DNA of 59,765 bases, taken from contig JAAYIV010000048.1 of NCBI GenBank assembly GCA_012523305.1, positions 1 through 59,765 of the forward strand, written 5' to 3'. This document shows, piece after piece, positions 9,727 to 18,572 of this stretch (position 1 is its first letter; each line of letters begins with the position of its first letter). Position numbers and translations under genes: made by a program. The DNA is from Spirochaetales bacterium (lineage in GTDB: Bacteria > Spirochaetota > Spirochaetia > Sphaerochaetales > Sphaerochaetaceae). A model generated the notes under the pieces. The model was not told the origin of the DNA. It did not search any database and was given only the letters and a program-made list of their open reading frames with translations.

Positions 9727-11640
9727 TCACCTGTCACTTCTAAAAGTACCCAGAATTCTGAATGAACGGCAGCTTGCAATCAACTTTTCAACTGCTTTAT
9801 CATATCTTGCCTGTTCGACTAATTCCGATTCCACAAAGAACGAATATTCCCAAGGCTTTCCGGGAATTGGACGCGATTCCAATTTTTTCATGTTCATACC
9901 GTATTGCGACATGATTTGCAACACTTCAAACAAGGCTCCGGGATGGTCTCCGACAGAGAACACCATCGCCACCCTGTTCACCGGCATTACGCTTCGCATT
10001 ACTGTGGCATGTTCTTCTCTTGAAATTACATAAAAACGGGTAAAATTGCTGCTGTCGGTCTCTATTCCTTCACGCAAAATTTCCATCTTATGATATCTGG
10101 CAGCGGCAGAGCTGGCAATCGCAGCGATTTTTGGATTGCGCAGCTGTGCGATATGGGCAACCGCACCGGCTGTGTCAAAAAATGGTAATGCCTGCGCTTG
10201 AGGAAGTTCGGTTTCAAGAAATCTGGAACATTGCGCCAACCCTTGGGGGTGGGTATATACTTGCTCCAATTGATCAAGAGAAGAACCGGGCAAACCTATA
10301 AGGCAGTGAACAATCCTTATCTGCTTTTCACCGACAACGGTCAGGTTCGGATAGGAATTCAATAAATCCAGTGTTTCGTTGATTGTCCCCCCAAGCGTAT
10401 TCTCAACTGGCAAGACTGCATAACGAGCTTCCCCGGCTTGAACCTTTTCAAATGCGTCTGAAAACATTCTGCACGGTAAAGTGGCTACCTGATCGTCGAA
10501 TACTTGTCGGATGGCTTGTTCACTGAACGCTCCATGATCTCCTTGGAAAGCGACGTTCATGGTAGAACCGATTTGTCGGTTCGTATCCGAGGACCAAATT
10601 TCTATCTCTGCTTTCGCAGTGGGTATTCTTTCAAGTGATTTGCCAACGACGGGACAGAGAGCTTGGATATCCCGCATCAATTTTTCAAACTGTTCCGGAA
10701 ATAGTGATTGTGGACCATCTGATAACGCTTTTTCGGGATTATCATGGACTTCAACCATCAGTCCGCTTGCGCCTGCTGCGACAATTGCCAATGAAGTTGG
10801 GCTTACCATGTCACGTAACCCAGTGGCGTGACTCGGATCCCCAATTATCGGCAAATGGCTCAGTTTGGTCACCACGGGAATCGCACTAATGTCCAATGTA
10901 TTCCGGGTTGCCTGTTCATATGTTCTGATGCCTCGTTCGCACAGTACAATCTGATCGGTCCCGCTTGCCATAAGATATTCGGCTGCCATCAACCATTCCT
11001 CAATAGTTGCTGAGAGTCCTCTTTTTAGCAACACCGGCCGCCCTGTCTTCCCTACTTCCTTGAGCAATTCAAAATTTTGCATATTGCGGGCCCCGATTTG
11101 GAACATATCGACATAATCCAGCATCATATCGACATCTTTCGGGCTTACTATTTCAGTAGTCACAGGCATAGAGCATTCTTCACCGGCTTCTTTGAGGTAT
11201 TTCAACCCTTCTTCACCAAGTCCTTGAAACGCATATGGAGAAGAGCGCGGTTTGAATGCTCCTCCACGAAGCATTACCGCACCCGCATCACGTACAAGTT
11301 TGGCGATGGTCCTGATTTGTTCGCGACTTTCCACGGCACATGGGCCCGCGGCCACAACAATCCTGGGTCCACCTATTTTCACATTCTTTATTCGGACTAT
11401 CGTATCGCTCTTCTTTAGTTCGCGACTTGCAAGTTTATATGGTTTGGAAATCGGGACAACGTTTGCGACTCCTTCAAGAATTGCAACTTCGCGGATATCG
11501 ATCCGATTGGTACCGACCGCACCCAACACGGTTTCTTCTTGTCCAATTATTTCTTTGACCTTGAAACCACGGGATTTGAGAAAGTCCCTGATCTTACTTT
11601 TCTGTTCTTCAGTAATCTGCTGTTTCAACACTACTATCAT
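9727..11640 (-). CDS. aroF-pheA: DAHP synthase - prephenate dehydratase fusion
   Basis: A 637-residue bifunctional enzyme joining the first step of the shikimate pathway to the phenylalanine branch step. Residues 1-70 form the ferredoxin-like regulatory domain seen in Thermotoga-type DAHP synthases. Residues 80-340 are the catalytic barrel, with metal-site residues Cys101 (AGPCAVES), His271 (GDPSHATG) and Glu297 (VEVHDNPE). Residues 362-540 are prephenate dehydratase, with [10 protein letters not shown] and the TRF triplet at 534-536. Residues about 557-630 are an ACT domain with GALFEVL and KLESRP, the usual phenylalanine-binding motifs. Phenylalanine bound to the ACT domain could therefore restrain both activities in one polypeptide. 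No chorismate mutase domain is visible. It heads a unit with DUF4416 and the lipoprotein, divergent from nth. Confidence 0.93.
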   Translation of the reverse strand: MIVVLKQQITEEQKSKIRDFLKSRGFKVKEIIGQEETVLGAVGTNRIDIREVAILEGVANVVPISKPYKLASRELKKSDTIVRIKNVKIGGPRIVVAAGPCAVESREQIRTIAKLVRDAGAVMLRGGAFKPRSSPYAFQGLGEEGLKYLKEAGEECSMPVTTEIVSPKDVDMMLDYVDMFQIGARNMQNFELLKEVGKTGRPVLLKRGLSATIEEWLMAAEYLMASGTDQIVLCERGIRTYEQATRNTLDISAIPVVTKLSHLPIIGDPSHATGLRDMVSPTSLAIVAAGASGLMVEVHDNPEKALSDGPQSLFPEQFEKLMRDIQALCPVVGKSLERIPTAKAEIEIWSSDTNRQIGSTMNVAFQGDHGAFSEQAIRQVFDDQVATLPCRMFSDAFEKVQAGEARYAVLPVENTLGGTINETLDLLNSYPNLTVVGEKQIRIVHCLIGLPGSSLDQLEQVYTHPQGLAQCSRFLETELPQAQALPFFDTAGAVAHIAQLRNPKIAAIASSAAARYHKMEILREGIETDSSNFTRFYVISREEHATVMRSVMPVNRVAMVFSVGDHPGALFEVLQIMSQYGMNMKKLESRPIPGKPWEYSFFVESELVEQARYDKAVEKLIASCRSFRILGTFRSDR

Positions 11641-11695
11641 GGTCTGCTCAGGCTACGGCTTTTATTGGCCAATTGTCAAGTTATCCAACAAATGG

Positions 11696-11724
11696 TTGCA
11701 TCATAACCGTTCATTCAGTACAAT
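11696..11724 (+). promoter_or_regulatory. Leaderless-type promoter of nth
   Basis: TTGCAT (11696-11701), 17 bases, TACAAT (11719-11724), then CGCCGC and the ATG at 11731. There is no Shine-Dalgarno sequence. The perfect -35 TTGACA for the divergent DAHP synthase unit may lie near 11672-11677 on the minus strand, but I cannot find a matching -10. Confidence 0.6.
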
Positions 11725-11730
11725 CGCCGC

Positions 11731-12393
11731 ATGATTACCGATTGGGATGAACTATTTGCTCAGATTTCACGCGCGGTGAAAGAACACACGGCGAACCTTC
11801 CGTCCGTTTCACAGATAGCACAAACTTCATTGCAGGATCCATTCAGGGTACTCATTTCGACAATAATTTCGCTACGGACCAAGGATGAGGTTACCATAGC
11901 TGCTTCAAAACGGTTGTTTTCATTGGCAACCGATCCGTTTACCATGGTTACGTTAGATATCCAAGCGATAGAACAGGCAATCTATCCAGCAGGATTCTAT
12001 AGAAACAAGGCGAAGCATATTGTGGCAATCAGTTCGATTTTAATAGACCGATACGAAGGGAATGTCCCTCCGGACAGAAATCTTCTGATGAAACTTCCCG
12101 GAGTCGGTCCAAAAACAGCAAACCTGACTCTTAATTTGGGATTTGGGATTGATGCGATTTGTGTGGACACTCATGTACACAGGATTTCGAATCGGTTGGG
12201 TTGGGTAACAACCGATTCTCCTGAAAAGACCGAAAAAGCATTGGAATCAGTAATGCCTCGAAGGTTTTGGATCCCTTTGAATGAGTTGTTGGTGACATTC
12301 GGTCAAAACATATGCAATCCGGTCTCTCCAAAGTGCTCGATATGCCCATTGGAACATCGGTGCCCCAAAATCGGTGTGGGCCACCACAGGTAG
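11731..12393 (+). CDS. nth: Endonuclease III (DNA glycosylase/AP lyase)
   Basis: Removes oxidised pyrimidines from DNA and nicks the abasic site in base excision repair. The 220-residue protein has the helix-hairpin-helix KLPGVGPKTANLTLN with the catalytic Lys, the catalytic Asp in CVDTHVHR, and a C-terminal 4Fe-4S loop with C-x6-C-x2-C-x5-C spacing (CNPVSPKCSICPLEHRC). Length fits the family (about 210). It is convergent with the 4-TM gene, which ends seven bases away, and divergent from the DAHP synthase unit. The start is leaderless-type. Confidence 0.96.
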   Translation: MITDWDELFAQISRAVKEHTANLPSVSQIAQTSLQDPFRVLISTIISLRTKDEVTIAASKRLFSLATDPFTMVTLDIQAIEQAIYPAGFYRNKAKHIVAISSILIDRYEGNVPPDRNLLMKLPGVGPKTANLTLNLGFGIDAICVDTHVHRISNRLGWVTTDSPEKTEKALESVMPRRFWIPLNELLVTFGQNICNPVSPKCSICPLEHRCPKIGVGHHR

Positions 12394-12400
12394 ATTGATA

Positions 12401-12835
12401 TTACTTTTCTTGAATCTGCAGGATACCGGCAAACACGATAAGATGGAGCACGATCTGCTGGATCCATACAAACCATTCAGAACCATCCAAATTTCCAAAA
12501 TCAACACGAAGGATATCGGTCAGAACAATGATGACCAACCAGATGATCCATACAGCCATCATTGCGATTTTGGTAAAATTAGCAGGTATAGTCGATACGA
12601 ACATCGTGGCCAACAGTACGATTCCACAAAGCAACTGAACCGTGGAAATTATATAGACCAAGACTTCTTGGTCTCCTTTCCCTAGTAATTTTGACACTTC
12701 GTTAGCAATTTCATGTCCCCAGCCCTTTCCGGTGGAGAATCCGACAATCCCCATGCTGATAAACAAAATGGCAATTAAGATCTGCAAAGCTTTCTTCGAT
12801 GCGAGCGATTGAAGCGAGACATTTTTCTGAGCCAT
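12401..12835 (-). CDS. Four-helix membrane protein of unknown function in the methionine operon
   Basis: A 144-residue protein with four predicted membrane helices (about 16-34, 60-80, 84-104 and 118-138 by eye). I do not recognise the family. The start at 12835 is chosen because GGAGGG lies five to six bases upstream; an open extension continues back into metF but has no ribosome site. It begins 38 bases after metF ends and is the last gene of the NIF3-like - metH - metF unit, so expression with methionine synthesis is likely. Transport of methionine, a precursor or a cofactor is conceivable but not shown by any motif. No signal peptide or metal-binding cluster is visible. Confidence 0.75.
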   Translation of the reverse strand: MAQKNVSLQSLASKKALQILIAILFISMGIVGFSTGKGWGHEIANEVSKLLGKGDQEVLVYIISTVQLLCGIVLLATMFVSTIPANFTKIAMMAVWIIWLVIIVLTDILRVDFGNLDGSEWFVWIQQIVLHLIVFAGILQIQEK

Positions 12836-12873
12836 ATACACCCTCCGATAAGGTTGAATCCGTTCATTTGTCT

Positions 12874-13833
12874 CTATGATCCAAACGTTTCTTTGACCAC
12901 ACGTGAGACCGAATCGGATTTCCCTTGCGTATAGAAATGGACACCGGGAACCCCGGCTTTTAATAACTGCTCTACTTGTCTGATACAATGTCGAACTCCA
13001 ACTTCCCTCACTTTGCTTGCTGTGGGAGCTACTAGTATGTCATCGACTAGTTCAGATGGCAAATCGACATGAAATGTTTGTGGTAATACATCGACATCGT
13101 TTTTCCGACTTAGCGGTTTGATTCCAGGAATGATAGGAACATCGATACCAGCTTCGCGACATCGCTGTACAAATGAAAAATAATGGTCATTTATGAAAAA
13201 CATCTGCGTGACAATGTAATGGGCACCCGCATCGATCTTCTTTTTTAGCATCGCGATATCATGATCCATGTTGGGAGCTTCGGCATGCTTTTCAGGATAT
13301 CCGGCAACTCCTATGCAAAATGAGGTAGCAACTGGATCACGTAGCGTCGGGTCGAGGTACTCTCCCCTGTTGATCGCTGCGATTTGGGCGACCATTTGAT
13401 CAGTATGTTCATACCCTCCCTTGTGGGGAATGAATCTACGTTCCCCTTTTGGAGGATCTCCTCGCAGGGCAAACACATTGTCCAAACCAAGAAAATGTAG
13501 ATCAATCAATTGATCTTCAAGTTCTTCCTTGGTGGCTCCTCCGCAAATGAGGTGTGGAATCACAGGAATATCATATCGATAATGGATTGCAGCCGATAAA
13601 GCAACCGTACCGGGTCGTTTGCGAACGGTCCGTCGTTCCACCAATCCGTCAACCCTATCAATATACACGACTTCTTGCTGATGATTGGTAATGTTGATGT
13701 AAGCAGGATGATAGACCAACAGATCTTCGATAGTCTCGTTAATCGAATCTATTGTATGGCCTTTTAATGGAGGAAGTAATTCAAACGTAAACAGAGGGTG
13801 CTTTGATTGTGCAATGATGTCTGTCACCTTCAT
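12874..13833 (-). CDS. metF: 5,10-methylenetetrahydrofolate reductase
   Basis: Flavin-dependent reduction of methylenetetrahydrofolate to 5-methyltetrahydrofolate, the methyl donor used by MetH. The 319-residue barrel has the early FTFELLPPLKG strand with the catalytic Glu, YINITNHQ, the NVFALRGDPPKGE flavin-site segment, and AGAHYIVTQMFFINDHYF further on. Length is a little above the E. coli enzyme (296). AAGGA precedes the ATG by nine bases. It lies 60 bases downstream of metH on the same strand, so the methyl-donor and methyl-transfer steps are transcribed together. Confidence 0.96.
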   Translation of the reverse strand: MKVTDIIAQSKHPLFTFELLPPLKGHTIDSINETIEDLLVYHPAYINITNHQQEVVYIDRVDGLVERRTVRKRPGTVALSAAIHYRYDIPVIPHLICGGATKEELEDQLIDLHFLGLDNVFALRGDPPKGERRFIPHKGGYEHTDQMVAQIAAINRGEYLDPTLRDPVATSFCIGVAGYPEKHAEAPNMDHDIAMLKKKIDAGAHYIVTQMFFINDHYFSFVQRCREAGIDVPIIPGIKPLSRKNDVDVLPQTFHVDLPSELVDDILVAPTASKVREVGVRHCIRQVEQLLKAGVPGVHFYTQGKSDSVSRVVKETFGS

Positions 13834-13893
13834 CGATACTTTTCCTTTACACTACTTGCTTGCTTTTATCATGCCATGGCTCCAGGCTGTTGC

Positions 13894-16800
13894 CTAGTAG
13901 CCATGATTAAAGACCTCTCTCAATCGAATAGGATCTCTACCGGTGGAGTTGGCAATTTGCAGTATCTGATCTTCGCCTATAATGCCAACAACTCCATATT
14001 TAACACCTTTTCCAACAAAATAGAGTCCGCACACCGAAGCACTCGGATCCATTGCGTAATTTTCTGTCAGTCGCACTCCTATTTCATGTGATGCATCGAG
14101 GAGAGTAAAGACCGCAGTTTTGTCAGAATGATCAGGAGAAGAAGGGAATCCGAAAGCTGGTCGAATCGAAGGTAAAGATCCGTAATCCCAGATTTTTTTT
14201 AGCGATACACGATGGAGGTGTTCGCTGAAAGCCTCAACCAGCCTATCAGCGAGAAGAGAAACTAGTAAAGCTGAATATTCGTCATGTTTTTCTCTGAATA
14301 CGCGGGTAAGTTCGTTTGTCTTAAGTCCTGCAGTTGCCACGAACATGCCGATATAATCGTTCGGAACTTCAGATTCAAAGATGAAATCGGATAGGGAAAA
14401 AGAATTACTATTTTTTATTTGTTGACTTCTGGCAAATCGGAACGAACAAAGCACTTGTTTCGATTTGATATCAAACACATCAATCGAATTATCTAATGAA
14501 CGGGCCGGATAGATGCCAATGATCGCTATGATGGATTGTTCGAAACAAGCTTTTACCGACGGATTCTCGAGCAATGCAACCGCATCCGCTTTTACCTTTG
14601 CGGCATCTGATGATGTAAGATCGATATTCAAGGCCTTGATTAACATGGTCCAATTGATCATCGGTACGAGTTGGTCAAGTTCTCCTCGAATTTTTACATT
14701 TCCCAACTGCATTGGTTGTGGTGCCGGCTCAATCTTTTTTATCCGTTGTGCATACGCGTGTTCAATTCCAACCAATGTCGCAGCCGATAACGGTTCACGC
14801 GAATGATAAGAATCGTAACGATCCGCGATAGCAGTGAGAAAACTTTCGCGATTCACCGATACCAATTGCAGTGCTATGGCTACTGCCTGAGAAACATCAC
14901 CGGCATGCACCACATGTCCCGGATACAAAGGATGTAACTTTATCGCCGTGTGTTCTTCTGATGTCGTGGCACCTCCGATCATGACTGGAACTTTTAAATC
15001 CTGTTGAGCGAAAAGCGAACAGACATGAGCCATTTCTACCAATGACGGAGAAATCAATCCGCTAAGAGCAACAATGTCAGCATTTTCTGCGATACATGTA
15101 TCGAGAATTTTTTGCGCGTCGACCATCACACCGAGATCGATCACCCGAAAATTATTACACCTGAGAACCAGAGCCACTATGTTTTTACCGATATCATGAA
15201 CATCACCTTGCACCGTTGCCAATACGATCGTTCCGATTTGACGTAAGGCAAATGAATCATCAAAGCCAAGACGAGGCGTAAGTATATCGACCGCAATCTT
15301 CATCACCCGAGCACTTTTAACTACATGCGGTAAAAACAAACGTCCTTCACCGAATAAAGACCCTACTTTTTTCATCCCCTCCATCAATGGTCCTTCGATG
15401 ATTTCGACGGCATCACGGTCCTGCAATAAACGCAAATCTTCCTGTAAGAATTGTTCTTCGCCCAAAACGATCGCTTCGGAGATCCTTGCAAGAGGTTCGT
15501 ATGTTCTCCATCGTTTGACTTTGGAAGAAGATTCGCCATGCTCTTTTGATTGTCGTGCGAATCCTGTCTTTGCCAAACTGATTAATGCTTCTCGTGCTAA
15601 CAAAGGATTGTGGTGTTCCAATAGGAAAGCTTCTTTAATAATTGCTTCAGCTTCACTATCAGGATAAGAATGGTCACGTATGGCGGAAGGATTCATGATT
15701 GCCATATCAAGTCCTGCATCGACTGCAAGACGTAAGAAAACAGCATGTAGCGCTTCTCTGAAGACATCATTTCCTCTAAAGGAGAAGGAGAGGTTACTAA
15801 TACCACCACTGACTTTAACCCGGGGCAAGTGTTTCTTAATCCATCTCACAGCATCAAGGAAATCCTTTGCATAGGTATCATGAGCATCGATTCCGGTTGC
15901 TATGGCCATCACATTGGGATCGATGATTATCGACGAAGGATCGATGATTTGATTATCCACGAGCAATCGGTATGATCGCTGTGCGATTTCGCACTTGCGG
16001 TTAAAAGAAGCAGCTTGTCCCTTCTCATCAAAAAGCATCACGATTATTGCAGCTCCCATCGAAGCCACGTATCGTGCTTTTTCGAGGAAAGCCGATGCAC
16101 CGTCCTTCAAACTAATTGAATTGATGATCGCTCGTCCTTGAATCTCTTTCAATGCAACTGTAATAACGTTCCAGGAGGAGGAGTCTATCATAATCGGGAC
16201 AGAAGCCAAATCCGGTTCTGCTGATATGAGTCGTAAGAATGTTTGCATGGCATGTTCAGCATCGATCATCGGATCATCCATACAAATATCCATCACCATC
16301 GCGCCTTGTGCGACCTGCTGTTTGGCAATGGCCAACGCATCGTTAAATGATTGATTCCGGATGATTCGATTGAATCGTTTTGAGCCGGCCACATTCGTCC
16401 GTTCTCCGACGATGGTAAAAGTTGCTCCGGCGCCTACTTCAACCGGCTCCCACCCGCTCAATAGAAGGCAATCGGTTTTCTGTATGGGAGTTCTGGGAAC
16501 TTTACCTTCAAGAATCTTTGCGATTGCAGCGATGTGATCGGGTGTCGTCCCGCAACAGCCGCCAACGATCGATAGGCATCCATCGTCTACAAGCGGCTGC
16601 AGATTGCTCATCATCTCACTGCTGGTTTCACGATACAAACCTTCCCTATCAGGAAGTCCCGCATTGGGGTGCGCACTTACCTTAAACGGGCATATGTTGG
16701 CAAGCTTACGGATTAGCGGGGCCATTTGTTTTGAACCGAGTGAACAATTGATACCTAATGAAAACAACGGATAGGCTGACATGGTAGCGACAAACGCTTC

Positions 16801-17457
16801 AAGAGATTGCCCAGAAAGAGTTCTCGCACTCGAATCGCTGAAGGTTACCGAAACCATTATTGGCACAGAAAGTTCTTTTTCTTCAAACACTTGCAACGCA
16901 GCAACAATAGCAGCCTTGGCAACGAGCGTATCGAACACTGTTTCCACTAACAAAAGATCGACTCTTCCGTCAAGCAATGCGTCGATCTGGGTACGATATA
17001 TCCTGACAAAATCATCGAACTCATATTGCCGATAGGTAGGATCATCGACCGAGGGGGAAAAAGATGCTGTTTTCCCGGTAGGGCCGATCACTCCGGCAAC
17101 GAAGCAATAGGTATCAGGGTGGTGTAATTCATACTCTTCTACAGCTGCGCGGGCAATCTCGGCAGCGGCAAGATTCAAATCATACGTTTGATCCTGCAGC
17201 CCATAGTGAGTAAGTGAAAATTCATTGGCTCCGAAGGTGTTTGTCTCAATGATATCGGCTCCTGCTTCGAGATAAGCCATGTGAATATCGAAGATGACAT
17301 CGGGACGATACAGGGAAAGTACTTCATTGCACTTTGCGTCCGATTCTCCAAAATCTTCTTGAGTTAACGGAAGGCTCTGGATCATGGTCCCCATCGCTCC
17401 GTCAAGAAGTAGGATTTTCTTATCTGCTAGGTCATGCAGGTATTCTGTCCGTGTCAT
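13894..17457 (-). CDS. metH: Cobalamin-dependent methionine synthase
   Basis: A 1187-residue, four-module cytosolic enzyme that methylates homocysteine from methyltetrahydrofolate via B12. The homocysteine barrel (about 1-330) has zinc cysteines in GINCSLG and GGCCGTT. The pterin-binding barrel (about 345-630) includes IVGERTNVAGS and later IMIDSSSW. The B12 module (about 640-880) carries GDVHDIGKN with the axial ligand His754. The C-terminal SAM-dependent reactivation domain (about 890-1187) includes RPAFGFPSSPDHSDK. All modules look intact. AAGGAT lies seven bases before the ATG. The gap to the upstream NIF3-like gene is only 40 bases, too short for a SAM or cobalamin riboswitch. Confidence 0.97.
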   Translation of the reverse strand: MTRTEYLHDLADKKILLLDGAMGTMIQSLPLTQEDFGESDAKCNEVLSLYRPDVIFDIHMAYLEAGADIIETNTFGANEFSLTHYGLQDQTYDLNLAAAEIARAAVEEYELHHPDTYCFVAGVIGPTGKTASFSPSVDDPTYRQYEFDDFVRIYRTQIDALLDGRVDLLLVETVFDTLVAKAAIVAALQVFEEKELSVPIMVSVTFSDSSARTLSGQSLEAFVATMSAYPLFSLGINCSLGSKQMAPLIRKLANICPFKVSAHPNAGLPDREGLYRETSSEMMSNLQPLVDDGCLSIVGGCCGTTPDHIAAIAKILEGKVPRTPIQKTDCLLLSGWEPVEVGAGATFTIVGERTNVAGSKRFNRIIRNQSFNDALAIAKQQVAQGAMVMDICMDDPMIDAEHAMQTFLRLISAEPDLASVPIMIDSSSWNVITVALKEIQGRAIINSISLKDGASAFLEKARYVASMGAAIIVMLFDEKGQAASFNRKCEIAQRSYRLLVDNQIIDPSSIIIDPNVMAIATGIDAHDTYAKDFLDAVRWIKKHLPRVKVSGGISNLSFSFRGNDVFREALHAVFLRLAVDAGLDMAIMNPSAIRDHSYPDSEAEAIIKEAFLLEHHNPLLAREALISLAKTGFARQSKEHGESSSKVKRWRTYEPLARISEAIVLGEEQFLQEDLRLLQDRDAVEIIEGPLMEGMKKVGSLFGEGRLFLPHVVKSARVMKIAVDILTPRLGFDDSFALRQIGTIVLATVQGDVHDIGKNIVALVLRCNNFRVIDLGVMVDAQKILDTCIAENADIVALSGLISPSLVEMAHVCSLFAQQDLKVPVMIGGATTSEEHTAIKLHPLYPGHVVHAGDVSQAVAIALQLVSVNRESFLTAIADRYDSYHSREPLSAATLVGIEHAYAQRIKKIEPAPQPMQLGNVKIRGELDQLVPMINWTMLIKALNIDLTSSDAAKVKADAVALLENPSVKACFEQSIIAIIGIYPARSLDNSIDVFDIKSKQVLCSFRFARSQQIKNSNSFSLSDFIFESEVPNDYIGMFVATAGLKTNELTRVFREKHDEYSALLVSLLADRLVEAFSEHLHRVSLKKIWDYGSLPSIRPAFGFPSSPDHSDKTAVFTLLDASHEIGVRLTENYAMDPSASVCGLYFVGKGVKYGVVGIIGEDQILQIANSTGRDPIRLREVFNHGY

Positions 17458-17497
17458 GTATAATCCTTATTAAGGCATAAAGAATTAGCAGAGTGTA

Positions 17498-17827
17498 TCA
17501 ATTTGACCGATCATACTCAATAGTCAGCACTGGTATGAGGTGGTAGGCACAAGTCTCATATGGATGCGCTTTCAGCAGAGCGTGAACGGCTTCCGTCGCA
17601 TTCTCCTCTGTAACCGCCACTTCAACTCGATATTCGTCAACTGTTTCAAGTTCTCCGACTCTCCCAATGAACGGAGAAGAGCCTTGATTCGGTAAGAATT
17701 GTCCTTTCCCAATACACTGCCAAGAACATCGCTCATAATCTCCCATCTTTCCTCCGCCAGATGCAAATACCGCATCCTTAGTCTTTTCAAGATGGCTTTC
17801 TGGTACATACCACACGAGCACATACAT
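17498..17827 (-). CDS. Small NIF3/YqfO-insert-like (PII/CutA-fold) protein
   Basis: A 109-residue stand-alone version of the insert domain found inside many YqfO/NIF3 proteins, of ferredoxin-like PII/CutA fold. Conserved features are the N-terminal strand YVLVWYVPESHLEKTKDAVF, GGGKMGDYERCSW, the GKGQFLPNQGSSPFIG loop, and HPYETCAYHLIPV at the end. It has no Nif3 metal-binding halves. Function in this family is unknown; such folds often act as small regulators. GGAGG lies eight bases before the ATG. It is the first gene of the metH unit, 40 bases upstream, which hints at a role beside methionine or folate metabolism. It is divergent from pth. Confidence 0.85.
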   Translation of the reverse strand: MYVLVWYVPESHLEKTKDAVFASGGGKMGDYERCSWQCIGKGQFLPNQGSSPFIGRVGELETVDEYRVEVAVTEENATEAVHALLKAHPYETCAYHLIPVLTIEYDRSN

Positions 17828-17847
17828 GATAATAACCTCCGAGAGCC

Positions 17848-17876
17848 TTGAATGTCACCGTTTGGCATTCTATAGT
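17848..17876 (+). promoter_or_regulatory. Leaderless-type promoter of pth
   Basis: TTGAAT (17848-17853), 17 bases, TATAGT (17871-17876), then ACATTC and the ATG at 17883. There is no Shine-Dalgarno sequence. This is one of the clearest examples in the window. Confidence 0.65.
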
Positions 17877-17882
17877 ACATTC

Positions 17883-18452
17883 ATGGTACGGCTGATTGCA
17901 TTGCTTGGCAACAAAGGATCAATATATTCGAAAACTCGACACAATGTCGCTTGGATATTTCAACAGGAATGGGAACGGTATTGGAACTCATTGTCCGGTT
18001 GGCAATCGAAATTCCATGCCGAGTGGAAACGAATCACATGGAAGAACACCCATTTTATCGTCGTCAAACCGATGACATTCATGAATTTAAGCGGTACGAG
18101 CATAGCTGAGGCAAGCAATTACTTCGACATATCACCTGAACAGATACTCGTTGTGCACGATGACATCGAACTTCCGTATGGATCGATTAGGTTACAAATG
18201 GGGGGGCCTTTGGCAGGGCATAACGGATTGCGTTCAATCCGGCAAATGATTAAAACTGACCAATTCCTCCGGTTACGGATCGGTGTCGGAAGACCTGTTC
18301 ACCATGATGTGGCAAGTTATGTTCTTTCGCGATTCAATCCCGATGAGGAAGTCCTATTATCAACATTAGCGGATAAAAGTCGTCAACTTGTTGAGCAATT
18401 TATAGATAGTAATTTTTCTACCTCACATCTTCCTTATAGCGTACAATTTTAA
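17883..18452 (+). CDS. pth: Peptidyl-tRNA hydrolase
   Basis: Releases peptidyl-tRNAs that drop off the ribosome. The 189-residue protein keeps the catalytic residues: Asn in LLGNKG, His in KTRHNVAW, Asn in PMTFMNLSG, Asp in VVHDDIELPYG, and Asn in AGHNGLRSI. The first motif is usually GLGNPG, so this copy departs from consensus at two positions while keeping the Asn. An open extension upstream (to 17826) has no ribosome site and would bury the promoter; the ATG at 17883 fits both homology and promoter spacing. It is a single gene, divergent from the metH operon. Confidence 0.94.
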   Translation: MVRLIALLGNKGSIYSKTRHNVAWIFQQEWERYWNSLSGWQSKFHAEWKRITWKNTHFIVVKPMTFMNLSGTSIAEASNYFDISPEQILVVHDDIELPYGSIRLQMGGPLAGHNGLRSIRQMIKTDQFLRLRIGVGRPVHHDVASYVLSRFNPDEEVLLSTLADKSRQLVEQFIDSNFSTSHLPYSVQF

Positions 18453-18572
18453 CTACTTATGGGATTGTTATTAGTACAAGTCTGAAGCGGACACAAGTCT
18501 TTTCTGTTTCGCCAAAAGTGCCGTCATGATATACTGATATGGTAAAACACAACGCCTCATTAGGAGTCATGC

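Noticed and set aside
15950-15965. DnaA box TTATCCACG inside metH
   Set aside because: A single imperfect site within a coding region, without neighbours; expected by chance.
17458-17497. SAM or cobalamin riboswitch before metH
   Set aside because: Only 40 bases separate metH from the NIF3-like gene, too few for either riboswitch; the gap before the NIF3-like gene is also short and holds the pth promoter.
18453-18572. Small RNA gene between pth and the GH13 gene
   Set aside because: I found no stable stem or terminator, only a TATACT without a good -35; it is more likely a leader region.
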